DNA of 64,000 nucleotides from Bacillota bacterium (GCA_023418915.1 JAEZYU010000109.1:62001-126000); one strand, 5' to 3'; counted from the stretch's first letter, positions 1-8,155 are shown. The notes: a model not told the origin generated them from the sequence alone. Made by a program: numbers and translations.

Positions 1-1
1 T

Positions 2-1252
2 TGTTTCACGGGCAGTCTATTCGGCCTTGTAAAGATACCTGGCATCAATGATATTGTTCCAGGCATCGATATAAACGGGGGCATAGACGCTATGCTTTAT
101 GCCGTCACAAAGGATGGCAGGAAACCTACCCAGGATGAACTCGATACTGCAAAGGTAATTATCGGTAAGAGACTTGACAAGGTTGGCATACTTGACAGGA
201 ATCTAAGCACCGATGTGGATGCAGGCAGAGTTATTGTCCAGATACCATGGGCTCCCGGGGAAACAGATTTCAATCCTGACAAGACGCTTGATATGATCGG
301 GGAAACAGCACTGCTTACATTCCAGGAGGTTGATGCTGATAAGCTCGATGAAAACAATAATCCATTGCCTACAGACAGGACTGTACTTGAGGGGACGGAC
401 GTAGTAAACGCACTCCCGGCTCAGAATCCTCAGACGAAAGGCATGGAGGTCGTGCTTGAACTCAATGAAAACGGCAGGAAAGCATTTGCCGATGCTACCG
501 GCAGGCTTATAGGACAGCCTATCGCCATTTTCATGGACGATCAGTTTATTTCAGCTCCGGTAGTACAAGCTCATATCACTGATGGAAATGCGGTGATAAC
601 TCTTGGAAACAGGAACGATGAGGAAGCGATTGCAGAAGCCAAGGAGCTTGCTGATACAATAAGATCTGGCGCACTTCCCTTCAAGCTTGAAGCCAAACAG
701 GTAAACGCAATCAGCCCTCTTCTCGGAAAAGGAGCGCTGGATATTACGGTTCGGGCATTCGTAGTAGCGTTCATGTTGATTTGTATATTTATGATCTTCT
801 ACTACAGGCTTCCCGGCCTTATAGCTTCGATAGCTCTGTTCTCTCTTGCTGTAATGACGCTGAATTTTGTTTCCTGGATGGGCATTACACTGACCCTACC
901 CGGACTTGCCGGTGTTGTTCTTTCGGTTGGTATGGGTGTCGATGCAAACGTAATTATATTTGAAAGAATAAAGGAAGAGCTCCGCTCGGGAAAAACACTC
1001 AAGGCCGCCGTGGATCTCGGCTTCAAGAGAGCGTTTACCGCTATAATCGACGGCAATGTGACTACATTGATAGTTGCAGTGATACTTTATTTCTACGGAA
1101 CAGGCGCTATGATCTCATTCGCATACACATTGTTCATCGGTGTAATCATCAGCTTCTTTACGGCGCTGCTGCTTACGAGGATGATGCTGTCTGCCGCAAC
1201 GGATCTGGATATGGCCAGGAAGCCTTGGCTGTATGGCGTTAAGGAGGTGTAG
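2..1252 (+). CDS. secD: Protein translocase subunit SecD (3' part; start lies before the window)
   Basis: These are the C-terminal 416 residues of SecD. SecD pairs with SecF in the cytoplasmic membrane and uses the ion gradient to help SecYEG-driven export. The first visible residues include GIDINGGIDA, matching the segment after the first membrane helix of SecD. An extracytoplasmic domain follows to about residue 230, then several membrane helices starting near ALDITVRAFVVAF, with the hallmark motif GMGVDANVIIFERIKEEL. The reading frame is open to the window edge, so the ATG at position 92 is internal and not the start. The secF ribosome-binding site AAGGAGG lies in the last secD codons and secF starts two bases after the stop, so the two genes are translationally coupled. 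Confidence 0.96.
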   Translation, partial: CFTGSLFGLVKIPGINDIVPGIDINGGIDAMLYAVTKDGRKPTQDELDTAKVIIGKRLDKVGILDRNLSTDVDAGRVIVQIPWAPGETDFNPDKTLDMIGETALLTFQEVDADKLDENNNPLPTDRTVLEGTDVVNALPAQNPQTKGMEVVLELNENGRKAFADATGRLIGQPIAIFMDDQFISAPVVQAHITDGNAVITLGNRNDEEAIAEAKELADTIRSGALPFKLEAKQVNAISPLLGKGALDITVRAFVVAFMLICIFMIFYYRLPGLIASIALFSLAVMTLNFVSWMGITLTLPGLAGVVLSVGMGVDANVIIFERIKEELRSGKTLKAAVDLGFKRAFTAIIDGNVTTLIVAVILYFYGTGAMISFAYTLFIGVIISFFTALLLTRMMLSAATDLDMARKPWLYGVKEV

Positions 1253-1254
1253 TC

Positions 1255-2211
1255 ATGGTAGATTTGATGGGGAAGAAAAATTATTATTTTGCACTGTCTA
1301 TACTCATCTTCATTGCCGGTATAGTCGGTCTATTAGTAAATGGTGTGAAGTTGGACATCCAGTTTCAGGGCGGTACTATCATGCAGATAGAAATGCCAAA
1401 CGATACCTTTAACACGGAACTGGCAGCAGATATCGTAAAGAATTCGATTGGTAAAACCGCCAATGTTAATAAATCATCCACATTCAATGCTGAAAATGAA
1501 GCAGACAAGATCGATCTTATGGTCTTGAACATTGCGAGCACCGAAACTCTGACAGATGACGAGCGTTCAACAGTAATAGATGCGTTGAGGAAAGAGTTCA
1601 ATATCGCACAGGACGCAAGCGTTAATGTAAACAGTGTTGAGCCGTTCATCGGTGATGAATTCAAGGCAAATGCGGTAAGAGCTATAATTCTTTCATCTAT
1701 ACTGATAATCTTATATGTATGGTGGAGATTCAGGGCTATGCATGGTCTGTCAGCAGGAGTATTCGCAGTTGTTGCACTGATACATGATATATTCGTCGTA
1801 TTCACTGCATACGTGCTCTTCAAGATACCTCTCAACGATTCATTCGTTGCGGCTATGCTGACGATCATAGGTTATTCAATAAATGATACTATAGTAATAT
1901 ATGATAGGATCAGAGAGAATTCTAAGATCATGCGCAAGACACCAATCAGAGAGCTCGTGAACAAGAGTGTGCTTCAGACCCTATCAAGGTCGATCAACAC
2001 TTCGATCACTACCTTAATAGCGATACTGACACTGTTCATATTCTCAGTAGTCTTTAATATCCAGTCAATCAGGGAGTTCACGATGCCTCTGGTAGTTGGT
2101 ATAGTGAGCGGTGTATATTCGACGATATTCATAGCAAGTCCTCTGTATATGCTGTGGCAGGAAAGAAAGCTGAATAAAAGAGCTGCTGCTCGCAAACCTG
2201 CAAAGGCATAA
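1255..2211 (+). CDS. secF: Protein translocase subunit SecF
   Basis: SecF is 318 residues, the usual family length, and forms the SecDF complex with the preceding gene. The N-terminal membrane helix is followed by the SecF signature around residues 30-42 (KLDIQFQGGTIMQ), an extracytoplasmic domain to about residue 140, and a block of membrane helices carrying GYSINDTIVIYDRIREN, the SecF counterpart of the SecD ion-path motif. The ATG is seven bases behind AAGGAGG. A strong hairpin follows 36 bases after the stop, so the secDF transcript probably ends here. In many Clostridia recJ or relA follows; here an unrelated membrane protein does. Confidence 0.97.
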   Translation: MVDLMGKKNYYFALSILIFIAGIVGLLVNGVKLDIQFQGGTIMQIEMPNDTFNTELAADIVKNSIGKTANVNKSSTFNAENEADKIDLMVLNIASTETLTDDERSTVIDALRKEFNIAQDASVNVNSVEPFIGDEFKANAVRAIILSSILIILYVWWRFRAMHGLSAGVFAVVALIHDIFVVFTAYVLFKIPLNDSFVAAMLTIIGYSINDTIVIYDRIRENSKIMRKTPIRELVNKSVLQTLSRSINTSITTLIAILTLFIFSVVFNIQSIREFTMPLVVGIVSGVYSTIFIASPLYMLWQERKLNKRAAARKPAKA

Positions 2212-2247
2212 TGCTGTTACAAATACAAATATTAACATAACAATTAG

Positions 2248-2276
2248 ACGGCCGGTACATACGTACCGGTCGTTTT
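2248..2276 (+). terminator. Intrinsic terminator after secF
   Basis: An 11-base stem (2248-2258 with 2263-2273, one G-T pair), a four-base loop ATAC and a short TTTT run lie 36 bases after the secF stop. The remaining bases to 2489 show no gene and no convincing promoter. Confidence 0.8.
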
Positions 2277-2489
2277 GAGTTATCAGACTTGATACATAGC
2301 TGATGCTTTCCTCTATAAGGCTGCAGTAGAATGAATGTATAAAATCAATTGAATATAGAAGATAGTGGTAATTTATGTTATGATAGTTTATAGAAAATAG
2401 ATGATCAGCAATAAAAGCGCATAAAGGCATATGCTTAATATTACCAAATCGAGCAGTTTTGTTCCTGCGTATATTTAAGGAGTGAATTA

Positions 2490-3005
2490 ATGAAGCATGT
2501 AAAGCTGTATAATGTGATCTTTCCTATATGGTTTGCACTATTTCTTCCGCCAATGATTTTTATTACCTTGTTCGGAAATTTTTTGATTGATTCTGTTGTC
2601 ATACTCGTATGCTTTTTCATTTTCAGGCTTGCAGTTCAGCAAATCGAACTGAAGCCTTTCTACAAAAATACCATAGTAAAGGTATGGCTTTTCGGGTTTG
2701 TGGCGGATATAATCGGAGCCGGCATATTATTTATCATAGGCATGATCGGAGATATACCGGGATTGCCATATGAGGTCACCTCAGCGATCAACTACGATCC
2801 CTTCAGTCATCCGGCAGCACTGAGCATCGTTATTCTGGCATTACTGATTTCGGGAATATTCATCTTCTTTTTTAATTATAAATTTACTTTTGCAAAGCAA
2901 GTCGAAGATAAAAGGCTGCGCCTTAAAATAGCGCTGACACTTTCGATAGTGACTATGCCATGGACATTTTTGCTTCCGACAAGATGGTTTTACAGAGGGT
3001 TTTGA
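2490..3005 (+). CDS. Small multi-pass membrane protein of unknown function
   Basis: I do not recognise a named family. The 171-residue product is very hydrophobic, with about five predicted membrane segments (near residues 8-30, 33-50, 63-88, 105-128 and 143-160), short basic loops and a C-terminal RWFYRGF. Two features support a real gene: a good ribosome-binding site (AAGGAG seven bases before the ATG), and the hydrophobic helix pattern in only this frame. It starts well after the secF terminator and is followed 47 bases later by the hydrolase gene, so it may share a transcript with that gene. A membrane or transport-related role is only an inference. Confidence 0.75.
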   Translation: MKHVKLYNVIFPIWFALFLPPMIFITLFGNFLIDSVVILVCFFIFRLAVQQIELKPFYKNTIVKVWLFGFVADIIGAGILFIIGMIGDIPGLPYEVTSAINYDPFSHPAALSIVILALLISGIFIFFFNYKFTFAKQVEDKRLRLKIALTLSIVTMPWTFLLPTRWFYRGF

Positions 3006-3052
3006 TTTAGGATGCGACGTTAAAATAATTTAGCGAGGGAGACTGGTCATAT

Positions 3053-3862
3053 ATGAATAGTAAGGAATGGTTTAAGAAGGAACGGATTACAGACGATATC
3101 CTTATGCTCGATGACAGGGGGCAAAGCAATATTTATATTGTAAGAGGCAGCGAAGGGGCTCTCTTGATAGACACTGGATGGGGAATAGGAGATCTGCCTG
3201 CGGTCGTGCGCGAGTATACCGATTTGCCTTATTCAGTTGTCAATACTCATGGCCATCCGGACCATGTGGGCGGTGATTATCAATTTGATGATATTCATGT
3301 ATCAAAGGATGACATATCCTTGCTGCAGCGATGCTTTTCAGAGGAGAGCCGGAGATGGGCTATAAAGTATGTCATCAGAGGCTCTCATCCTGACGGCTTT
3401 TCAATAGACTCCTGGAGCTGTGAGAAACCGGGGGGCATAATTCCGATTGGTGATAATCATTTATTCGATCTTGGAGACAGGAAAATAGAGGTTATTTCAG
3501 TACCCGGACATTCTCCGGGCTGTATTGTACTGCTTGACACTAAGAACAGAATGCTGTTTACAGGAGATTCGGTTCTTGAGGGTGATATGTGGTTGTATTT
3601 AGATGAGTCTGAACCGCTGGAGGTTTATCTTTCCAGCCTGAAAAAGCTTGAATCTATATCTGACAGGTTCGATATGCTGTTGCCCGCACACAGCAGCGCA
3701 CCTATATCTAAAGGGATAATCCCTGAGCTTATTAGGGGTGTTGAAGGAATACTGGATGGAACGCTTAAGGGCAAGTATCAGCGTACCTTTGCCGGAGAAG
3801 GACTGCTCCAGAGATTTGAGAGCTGCGGTGTGATCTATAATGAAAATAATTTGATCAAATAA
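3053..3862 (+). CDS. Metallo-beta-lactamase-fold hydrolase
   Basis: This 269-residue cytoplasmic protein has the zinc-binding motif HGHPDH (about residue 69), a later histidine in VPGHSPGCIVLL (about residue 150), an aspartate in LFTGDSVLEGD (about residue 170) and a C-terminal histidine in LLPAHS. These are the metal ligands of the glyoxalase II/beta-lactamase superfamily, ordered as expected, so the enzyme should be active. The substrate cannot be told: members include thioester hydrolases, quorum-quenching lactonases and many uncharacterised proteins. No signal peptide is seen, which argues against an antibiotic-degrading beta-lactamase. The ribosome-binding site GAGGGAG is 11 bases before the ATG. 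Confidence 0.9.
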   Translation: MNSKEWFKKERITDDILMLDDRGQSNIYIVRGSEGALLIDTGWGIGDLPAVVREYTDLPYSVVNTHGHPDHVGGDYQFDDIHVSKDDISLLQRCFSEESRRWAIKYVIRGSHPDGFSIDSWSCEKPGGIIPIGDNHLFDLGDRKIEVISVPGHSPGCIVLLDTKNRMLFTGDSVLEGDMWLYLDESEPLEVYLSSLKKLESISDRFDMLLPAHSSAPISKGIIPELIRGVEGILDGTLKGKYQRTFAGEGLLQRFESCGVIYNENNLIK

Positions 3863-3960
3863 TATGAGATCACAGAAATAATCCAGTAAAAATATATTCA
3901 TCAGCAATTCAAAATTGGGTAAAATATTTATACATTATGATGCACAGGAGATGACACCTT

Positions 3961-4749
3961 ATAGTTATCAGCTCAAATGCTCTTTTTCATTTTACAAGGA
4001 GCATGGAAGATCTGCTGGATATACTTAAAAACTTTTTTGTTCCGCGGTTCTGCCTGGAGAATTACCCAAATCTTATTAGCGGATCTGATAAGGAATTCAG
4101 GCTGGCATTTCCCATGACATGTTTTTGTGACCTGCCATTGTCACAGCTTCATGAGCATCTTGATTTTTACGGAGGATACGGTATCGGCTTAAAGAAAGAA
4201 TGGGGAATAGTCAATAAAATAAACCCTGTTCTTTACCTACATCAAAACTCAGACCTTAGCAGCTATATAAGATCACTTCTGGCAGGTTTCAGAGAGGGCA
4301 GGGACAGAAACAAAGGTAATGGCAATGAAAATGCCGGATTTTCTGACACATCGGGCATGTTTTCCATACTAAGCATCCTGAGGCATGTCAAATTGTATGA
4401 TGGTTATGTAAAGGATGGCAGAAGAGACATGTATAAAAGGTTTTATGATGAGAGGGAGTGGAGATGGGTACCTTTCTTGACTGACAATAAAAATACTGAT
4501 ATATTAAGTTTAACGGAAGAAGAGTTCAATGACCTGCCAGTACGACTCAAAGCTGATTCTGAAGTGGCTGGTATGGCAAAGCTTAGCTTTGCTCCAAATG
4601 ACATAAAATATATTGTAGTATCAGCAGAAAATGAAATAATGACAATAATGAAGCTCATAGAAAGAATATATGAAAGCTATGACATTGAATTGATAAAATT
4701 ACTCTATACTAAAATAGTATCTGCAGAACAGATTAAAGAGGATTTCTAA
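3961..4749 (+). CDS. AbiGi-like protein (abortive infection family), probable ATA start
   Basis: The protein resembles the AbiGi family, named for one component of the lactococcal AbiG phage-resistance system. Recognised features are LFHFTRSMEDLLDILKN, VPRFCLE, then FPMTCFCDLPLSQ, YGGYGIGLKKEWG and INPVLYL in the usual order. The conserved LFHFT segment lies upstream of the first ATG (4003). Reading back in frame, the only start-like codon before the TGA at 3952 is ATA at 3961, and AGGAG sits ten bases before it, giving MVISSNALFHFT (262 residues). The ATG at 4003 has its purine-rich site only one base away, too close to work well. Family membership is fairly sure; the start is inferred and a role in phage defence is untested. 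Confidence 0.75.
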   Translation: MVISSNALFHFTRSMEDLLDILKNFFVPRFCLENYPNLISGSDKEFRLAFPMTCFCDLPLSQLHEHLDFYGGYGIGLKKEWGIVNKINPVLYLHQNSDLSSYIRSLLAGFREGRDRNKGNGNENAGFSDTSGMFSILSILRHVKLYDGYVKDGRRDMYKRFYDEREWRWVPFLTDNKNTDILSLTEEEFNDLPVRLKADSEVAGMAKLSFAPNDIKYIVVSAENEIMTIMKLIERIYESYDIELIKLLYTKIVSAEQIKEDF

Positions 4750-4771
4750 TAATTGCAACAGGAGGTCGTTT

Positions 4772-4957
4772 ATGGAAACATTCTATTATCCTGTGGTCGT
4801 GGTGGAAAATGCTGAAGAGCTGGAGACTGTGACAAGCTACTGCGATGAGTATAAAATCAGTTTTCAGTTCCTCGATAATGATCTGAACTGCTATCCTGCT
4901 CATATACTCATATACTGTGACAAAGATGATTTCAACCTTACACCAGAGAAGCTGTAG
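4772..4957 (+). CDS. Small acidic protein of unknown function, next to the AbiGi-like gene
   Basis: The 61-residue product starts with METFYYPVVVVENAEELE and ends with DKDDFNLTPEKL. It is acidic, has no membrane segment and two or three cysteines, and matches no family I know. It has an excellent ribosome-binding site (AGGAGG six bases before the ATG) and starts 22 bases after the stop of the AbiGi-like gene, so the two are probably one transcript. It is far too short and unlike AbiGii, the classical partner of AbiGi. The opposite-strand open frame here has no such signals. Confidence 0.6.
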   Translation: METFYYPVVVVENAEELETVTSYCDEYKISFQFLDNDLNCYPAHILIYCDKDDFNLTPEKL

Positions 4958-5134
4958 CAATCGCATATGAGTCCATTTCAGGCTAAAAACGCCTGGCGGC
5001 GGATACAAGTTTGATCATAAGGGGTTGTTTTTATCTTTCTTGTTGTTTTGATTCATTACCATTTACAGTGATCAGTATCAAGCTGAGGTTGACGTTTCAT
5101 CATTCAGATGCTGTACTTCCTCCTACCTCGCAAT

Positions 5135-5176
5135 AAAAAACCGGCTGCATTAAAATAATGTGCCGGCTGGTTTTAT
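5135..5176. terminator. Terminator-like inverted repeat, mainly serving the reverse-strand gene
   Basis: CCGGC (5141-5145) pairs with GCCGG (5162-5166), with CAT/ATG pairing inside. A's lie before and T's after, so either strand gives a hairpin followed by a U-rich tail. It ends where the reverse-strand gene stops and also lies downstream of the forward 61-residue ORF. Confidence 0.65.
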
Positions 5177-5451
5177 TTTTTAAACACGAAATCCATAATA
5201 AGGCTTCCTATGACAGTTTCAGCAGCTATTATGAAGCTGATTTTTACTATTTCCTTTGAAACCATATCAAAATACGGGTCATAAGGAAGCAGCGTATTGT
5301 TAAGTATAACCCAAACTGTTCCTATGATATATATACCAAGGAAAGTATATGTGCCAAATTTTATCAGGGTCTTGGGAAGCTTTTGCATTCTGCTAAACGC
5401 TGATTTTATTTTTTCTATTTTGCTTGTACGGTTCGACTGCTTCGACTGCAT
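5173..5451 (-). CDS. Small two-helix membrane protein of unknown function
   Basis: This 92-residue protein on the reverse strand has a basic N-terminus (about residues 1-30, many K/R/S), a first membrane helix (FGTYTFLGIYIIGTVWVIL) and a second (IVKISFIIAAETVIGSLIM), ending in KK. No family is recognised. A purine-rich ribosome-binding site (AAGGGGGG on the reverse strand) lies just before the ATG, and a terminator-like hairpin overlaps its end, so it is probably a real single gene. It lies between the AbiGi-like genes and the decayed insertion sequence, but nothing links it to either. Confidence 0.65.
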   Translation of the reverse strand: MQSKQSNRTSKIEKIKSAFSRMQKLPKTLIKFGTYTFLGIYIIGTVWVILNNTLLPYDPYFDMVSKEIVKISFIIAAETVIGSLIMDFVFKK

Positions 5452-5674
5452 GTCCCAACCCCCCTTTCCGTATATGCATAATTACCAATCAGTGACCATT
5501 GTATGTTAACATAATATAGTATGACTATCAAGTTTTAATCTTTACCAGCAGGAAATCTTAGAGTAAAATCATCGTAGGCAAAAAATATGGAAAAACCTCA
5601 AAAGAGGTCTTCCAATAATCACGATTTTCCTGTAGTTTAGAAGTTGACAAGACAACAAAAACAGGAGGCATGGT

Positions 5675-5922
5675 ATGAATAGTTTAGCTGCAAAACGATA
5701 ACATACAAAGAAATTGAGAGAATATTTTATGAAACGAGCTGCGAGGTAGCAGCAAGAACACTGATGCAGAAATATTTGGCAGAGACAGATAATATACTGG
5801 AGGAGACCAGGGACCGAGCAGCATTGAGACATAAGGGTACTCGGAATACAGGCATCAAGACGCTGATGGGCGAAGTGCCGATGAAGCGAACCTTATATAA
5901 GCGGGTAAACGAAGTCGCATAA
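5675..5922 (+). pseudogene. Decayed N-terminal fragment of an ISLre2-family (UPF0236) transposase
   Basis: The frame from about 5683 to the TAA at 5920 encodes YKEIERIFYETSCEVAARTL, then LAETDNILEETRD, LRHKGTRNTGIKTLMGEV and PMKRTLYKR. This matches the N-terminal region of ISLre2-type transposases, whose members keep an E-x-D-x-x-L-x-x-x-RD stretch followed by (K/R)GKR-x-TIKT-x-x-GEV. A ribosome-binding site (AGGAGG) and ATG at 5675 begin the right protein in another frame (MNSLAAKR then stop), so a one-base change near 5690-5700 has broken the frame. Only about 80 of the roughly 400-plus family residues remain; the catalytic part is absent. No intact ends were identified. Confidence 0.7.
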
Positions 5923-5943
5923 CGAGGTGTCAATAAGCGAACT

Positions 5944-6059
5944 GGACAAAAATTCGAGTATGGGACGATTTTTTCTAAATAAAGGTGTATTTTTTGTGAA
6001 TAAACGAGTAAAACACCGGATTATGTTGACCAAACCGTCCCAAACTCGCATTTTTGTCC
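5944..6059. mobile_element. 116-bp MITE-like palindromic element
   Basis: The left arm (5944-5967, beginning GGACAAAAATTCGAG) and right arm (6036-6059, ending CATTTTTGTCC) are inverted repeats matching at 22 of 24 positions. A further GGTGT/ACACC pairing lies inside. No coding frame fits. The size and terminal repeats resemble a miniature inverted-repeat transposable element. No clear target-site duplication was found, and the parent transposon is unknown. Confidence 0.6.
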
Positions 6060-6145
6060 ATTGCAAACAGCTTATATTGCCAAACTACAATAACACTGCT
6101 GATGTAAGACAAACGATCCAATAAAAAGGAGTGGTGGGAAAACAA

Positions 6146-6504
6146 ATGGCAGAACATATATTTAAAACGACTTCATCTGATCGGATGATAAATATCACTT
6201 CACAGGTCAGGCAGGATGTCCGGGAAAGCTGGGTCACAGACGGGGTGGTTGTGGTTTTCGTTCCACATACGACAGCAGGCGTCACTATTAATGAGAGTAC
6301 AGACTCTGTATAATGAGAGTACAGACTCTGTATAATGAGAATGCAGACCCTGATGTAGTATAATGAGAATGCAGACCCTGATGTAGTATAATGAGAACGC
6401 AGACCCTGATGTAGTATATAGAACGGAATAGACAAACGGGGTTCGAACATACAGACTACAAGGTGAATGAGAAATTTGCCCACGTTTACTTGACACAAAC
6501 GTAG
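6146..6504 (+). pseudogene. Broken YjbQ/UPF0047-family gene
   Basis: The first ~55 codons from the ATG at 6146 encode a good YjbQ-family N-terminus: ITSQVRQDVRESWVTDG, VVVVFVPHTTAGVTINES. The family keeps an HTT motif and an N-E-x-A-D-P-D-V segment. At exactly that segment the DNA is tandemly duplicated five times, introducing a TAA stop at 6311 and frame changes. The last repeat copy still encodes NENADPDVVY-like residues in one frame, and a further frame (about 6439-6504) gives GFEHTDYKVNEKFAHVYL, which could be the degraded C-terminus. The gene therefore looks inactivated. YjbQ proteins have been linked to thiamine phosphate synthesis; no function is expected here. Confidence 0.7.
6290..6417 (+). 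repeat. Five-copy tandem repeat inside the yjbQ-like pseudogene
   Basis: Two identical 22-base copies (6290-6311, 6312-6333) are followed by three 28-base copies (6334-6361, 6362-6389, 6390-6417). All begin AATGAGA and end GTAT. The 28-base unit encodes the conserved NENADPDV codons; the 22-base unit is the same sequence with a six-base deletion and three substitutions. Confidence 0.95.
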
Positions 6505-6518
6505 GAAATATATAAATA
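6490..6518 (+). promoter_or_regulatory. Candidate sigma-A promoter for the HD-GYP gene
   Basis: TTGACA at 6490-6495, a 17-base spacer and TAAATA at 6513-6518 (or TATAAA two bases earlier) lie about 80 bases before the HD-GYP start. The -35 is perfect and the -10 moderate. Confidence 0.5.
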
Positions 6519-6599
6519 TACTATTTGAAAAATTTGTGGTAAAATAAAAGAAAATGACAAATGTACCCGTAAAAAGCAAAAATCAATAAGGAGCAGCGT

Positions 6600-7637
6600 A
6601 TGAGAAAGGTTTTTGTGAGCGTATTTGACTGTAAACCAGGAATGAAGATTGCAGAGGATATCTACAATGAATATGGGGCAGTGATCATTACGGACGGGAC
6701 AGTCTTGGATGAATATATTATTGACCGCATCAGATATTTGGGCTTTACCAGAATTAAGGCTTATGATTCTGTCGGCGATATGATAGAGGTTAGCGGATCG
6801 GAACTGTTCAGAGCGCAGTACAATGAAAATCTCAATTCTGTTAAAGGCGTTCTTCATGACATATCCAATGGCAAGCAAATCGATACACAGCGGGTGAATA
6901 CCGCAACCAGCTCTATTCTGGCCAGGATAAACGAAAACAGAGATATCGTTTCTTGTATTACCGAAATGAGAGCGTCAGGAGAATACCTGTATACTCACAG
7001 TGTAAATGTATCGTTGCTTTCGATGCTTATAGGCAAATGGCTGAAGTTTGATTATCAAAAACTGAAATCATTGGTGACGGCAGGTTTCCTGCATGATATC
7101 GGTAAAAGCAAGGTGGATCAGGAGATTCTGAATAAGCCGGGTCCGCTTGATGCAGATGAGTTTGAAGAGATCAAAAGGCACTCTGCATATGGGTTTAAGA
7201 TCGTAGAGAATATTTCAGGCATGAATGATGATATCTTAAAGGGAATTCTGATGCATCATGAAAGAGAAGACGGATCAGGGTATCCTTTTGGCCTAAAGGG
7301 CGATCAGATCCACGAAACAGCGAAGATAATAGCTGTCGCAGATATATATGACGCAATGACATCCAACAGAGCATATAGAGAAAGAGTATGCCCCTTTGAC
7401 GTTATCGAAAGCATTGAAAAGGACAATTTTGGCATCCTGGATCACCATGTAGCAAGCGTATTTCTTAAAAATATTGCATCCTACTATATGGGTGAAATCG
7501 TTAAGCTCAACAACGGAGCTATCGGTGAGATAGTATATATCAATCCTTATAATATATCAAAGCCTATCGTAAAATCTGATAATGTCTATATAGATATGTC
7601 AGCTGAAAACAAACTAAGAATAGTTGAATTGATCTGA
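6600..7637 (+). CDS. HD-GYP domain protein, probable cyclic-di-GMP phosphodiesterase
   Basis: The protein is 345 residues. An N-terminal region of about 130 residues without a recognised sensor fold precedes the HD-GYP domain. That domain keeps FLHDIGKSKVDQEILNKPG (metal-binding HD), IKRHSAYG, MHHEREDGSGYPFGL (the HHE and GYP signature) and AVADIYDAMTSNRAYRE, so all metal and phosphate ligands appear intact. Such proteins hydrolyse c-di-GMP and tune motility or surface attachment. No membrane segment is seen, so it should be cytoplasmic. AAGGAG lies six bases before the ATG, and its own promoter and terminator make it a single-gene unit. Confidence 0.93.
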   Translation: MRKVFVSVFDCKPGMKIAEDIYNEYGAVIITDGTVLDEYIIDRIRYLGFTRIKAYDSVGDMIEVSGSELFRAQYNENLNSVKGVLHDISNGKQIDTQRVNTATSSILARINENRDIVSCITEMRASGEYLYTHSVNVSLLSMLIGKWLKFDYQKLKSLVTAGFLHDIGKSKVDQEILNKPGPLDADEFEEIKRHSAYGFKIVENISGMNDDILKGILMHHEREDGSGYPFGLKGDQIHETAKIIAVADIYDAMTSNRAYRERVCPFDVIESIEKDNFGILDHHVASVFLKNIASYYMGEIVKLNNGAIGEIVYINPYNISKPIVKSDNVYIDMSAENKLRIVELI

Positions 7638-7688
7638 GCTTCGCAAACAAAAAGAAAAATATTTACGATAAAAGCTATAATAAAACGA

Positions 7689-7720
7689 CAGTATATTTTC
7701 GATTATACTGGAGTTTTTTT
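7689..7720 (+). terminator. Intrinsic terminator after the HD-GYP gene
   Basis: A seven-base perfect stem CAGTATA/TATACTG (7689-7695, 7704-7710) with an eight-base loop is followed by GAG and seven T's. Confidence 0.85.
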
Positions 7721-7843
7721 ATTTTAGTGTCGAAAGTTGATGTTTCATAACAAATGTACACGAAACATTTTTATAGGACATGCGGCATAAATAAGTTATA
7801 ATATGCAATGCAATGAGCTTTTATTTTAGGGGGGTTATCATCA

Positions 7844-8155
7844 ATGTCAAGCAGATTTTTTGAAAAGAGTGTGCAAGTGGATAAGGGTATACAAGGCTGT
7901 GAGCAGGATAATAGATTTGAAATTGAATATTATCTTCTGGAAAGCGAAATGAACGATTCAGACCAGGGCGTTCTGCAAAAGACCTATGGAATTGAGATCA
8001 CTAAAAAAATGAATGATGGCTTTACCGAAAACAAACGTATTGAGGGCATTTATACCAGCAAGAGAAAGGTGCAGGAACTCATCAGCCTGCTGGCAGCAAA
8101 TTCTGTCACGCCTCTATCGCTGCCATACATACTGGACGACATTTTAGGTGCGTGA
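7844..8155 (+). CDS. DUF6514-family small protein
   Basis: The 103-residue product carries EIEYYLLESEMND, TYGIEITKKM, YTSKRKVQELISLL and ends AANSVTPLSLPYILDDILGA. This layout, and especially the terminal VTPLSLPYILDD, matches my recollection of the DUF6514 family of small Clostridia proteins, whose function is unknown. It is soluble and acidic. AGGGGGG lies ten bases before the ATG, and a terminator follows 16 bases after the stop, so it is a one-gene unit. The function cannot be inferred from its neighbours. Confidence 0.8.
   Translation: MSSRFFEKSVQVDKGIQGCEQDNRFEIEYYLLESEMNDSDQGVLQKTYGIEITKKMNDGFTENKRIEGIYTSKRKVQELISLLAANSVTPLSLPYILDDILGA

Noticed and set aside
4733..5008. Reverse-strand open frame opposite the 61-residue ORF
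   Set aside because: It has no ribosome-binding site, while the forward ORF has AGGAGG at the right distance and follows the AbiGi-like gene.
6290..6417. Possible CRISPR or regulatory repeat in the yjbQ region
   Set aside because: Tandem copies without spacers that clearly derive from coding sequence (NENADPDV codons).
6085..6579. Reverse-strand open frame across the yjbQ repeats
   Set aside because: Its repetitive peptide is just the tandem repeat read backwards, and it covers the HD-GYP promoter.
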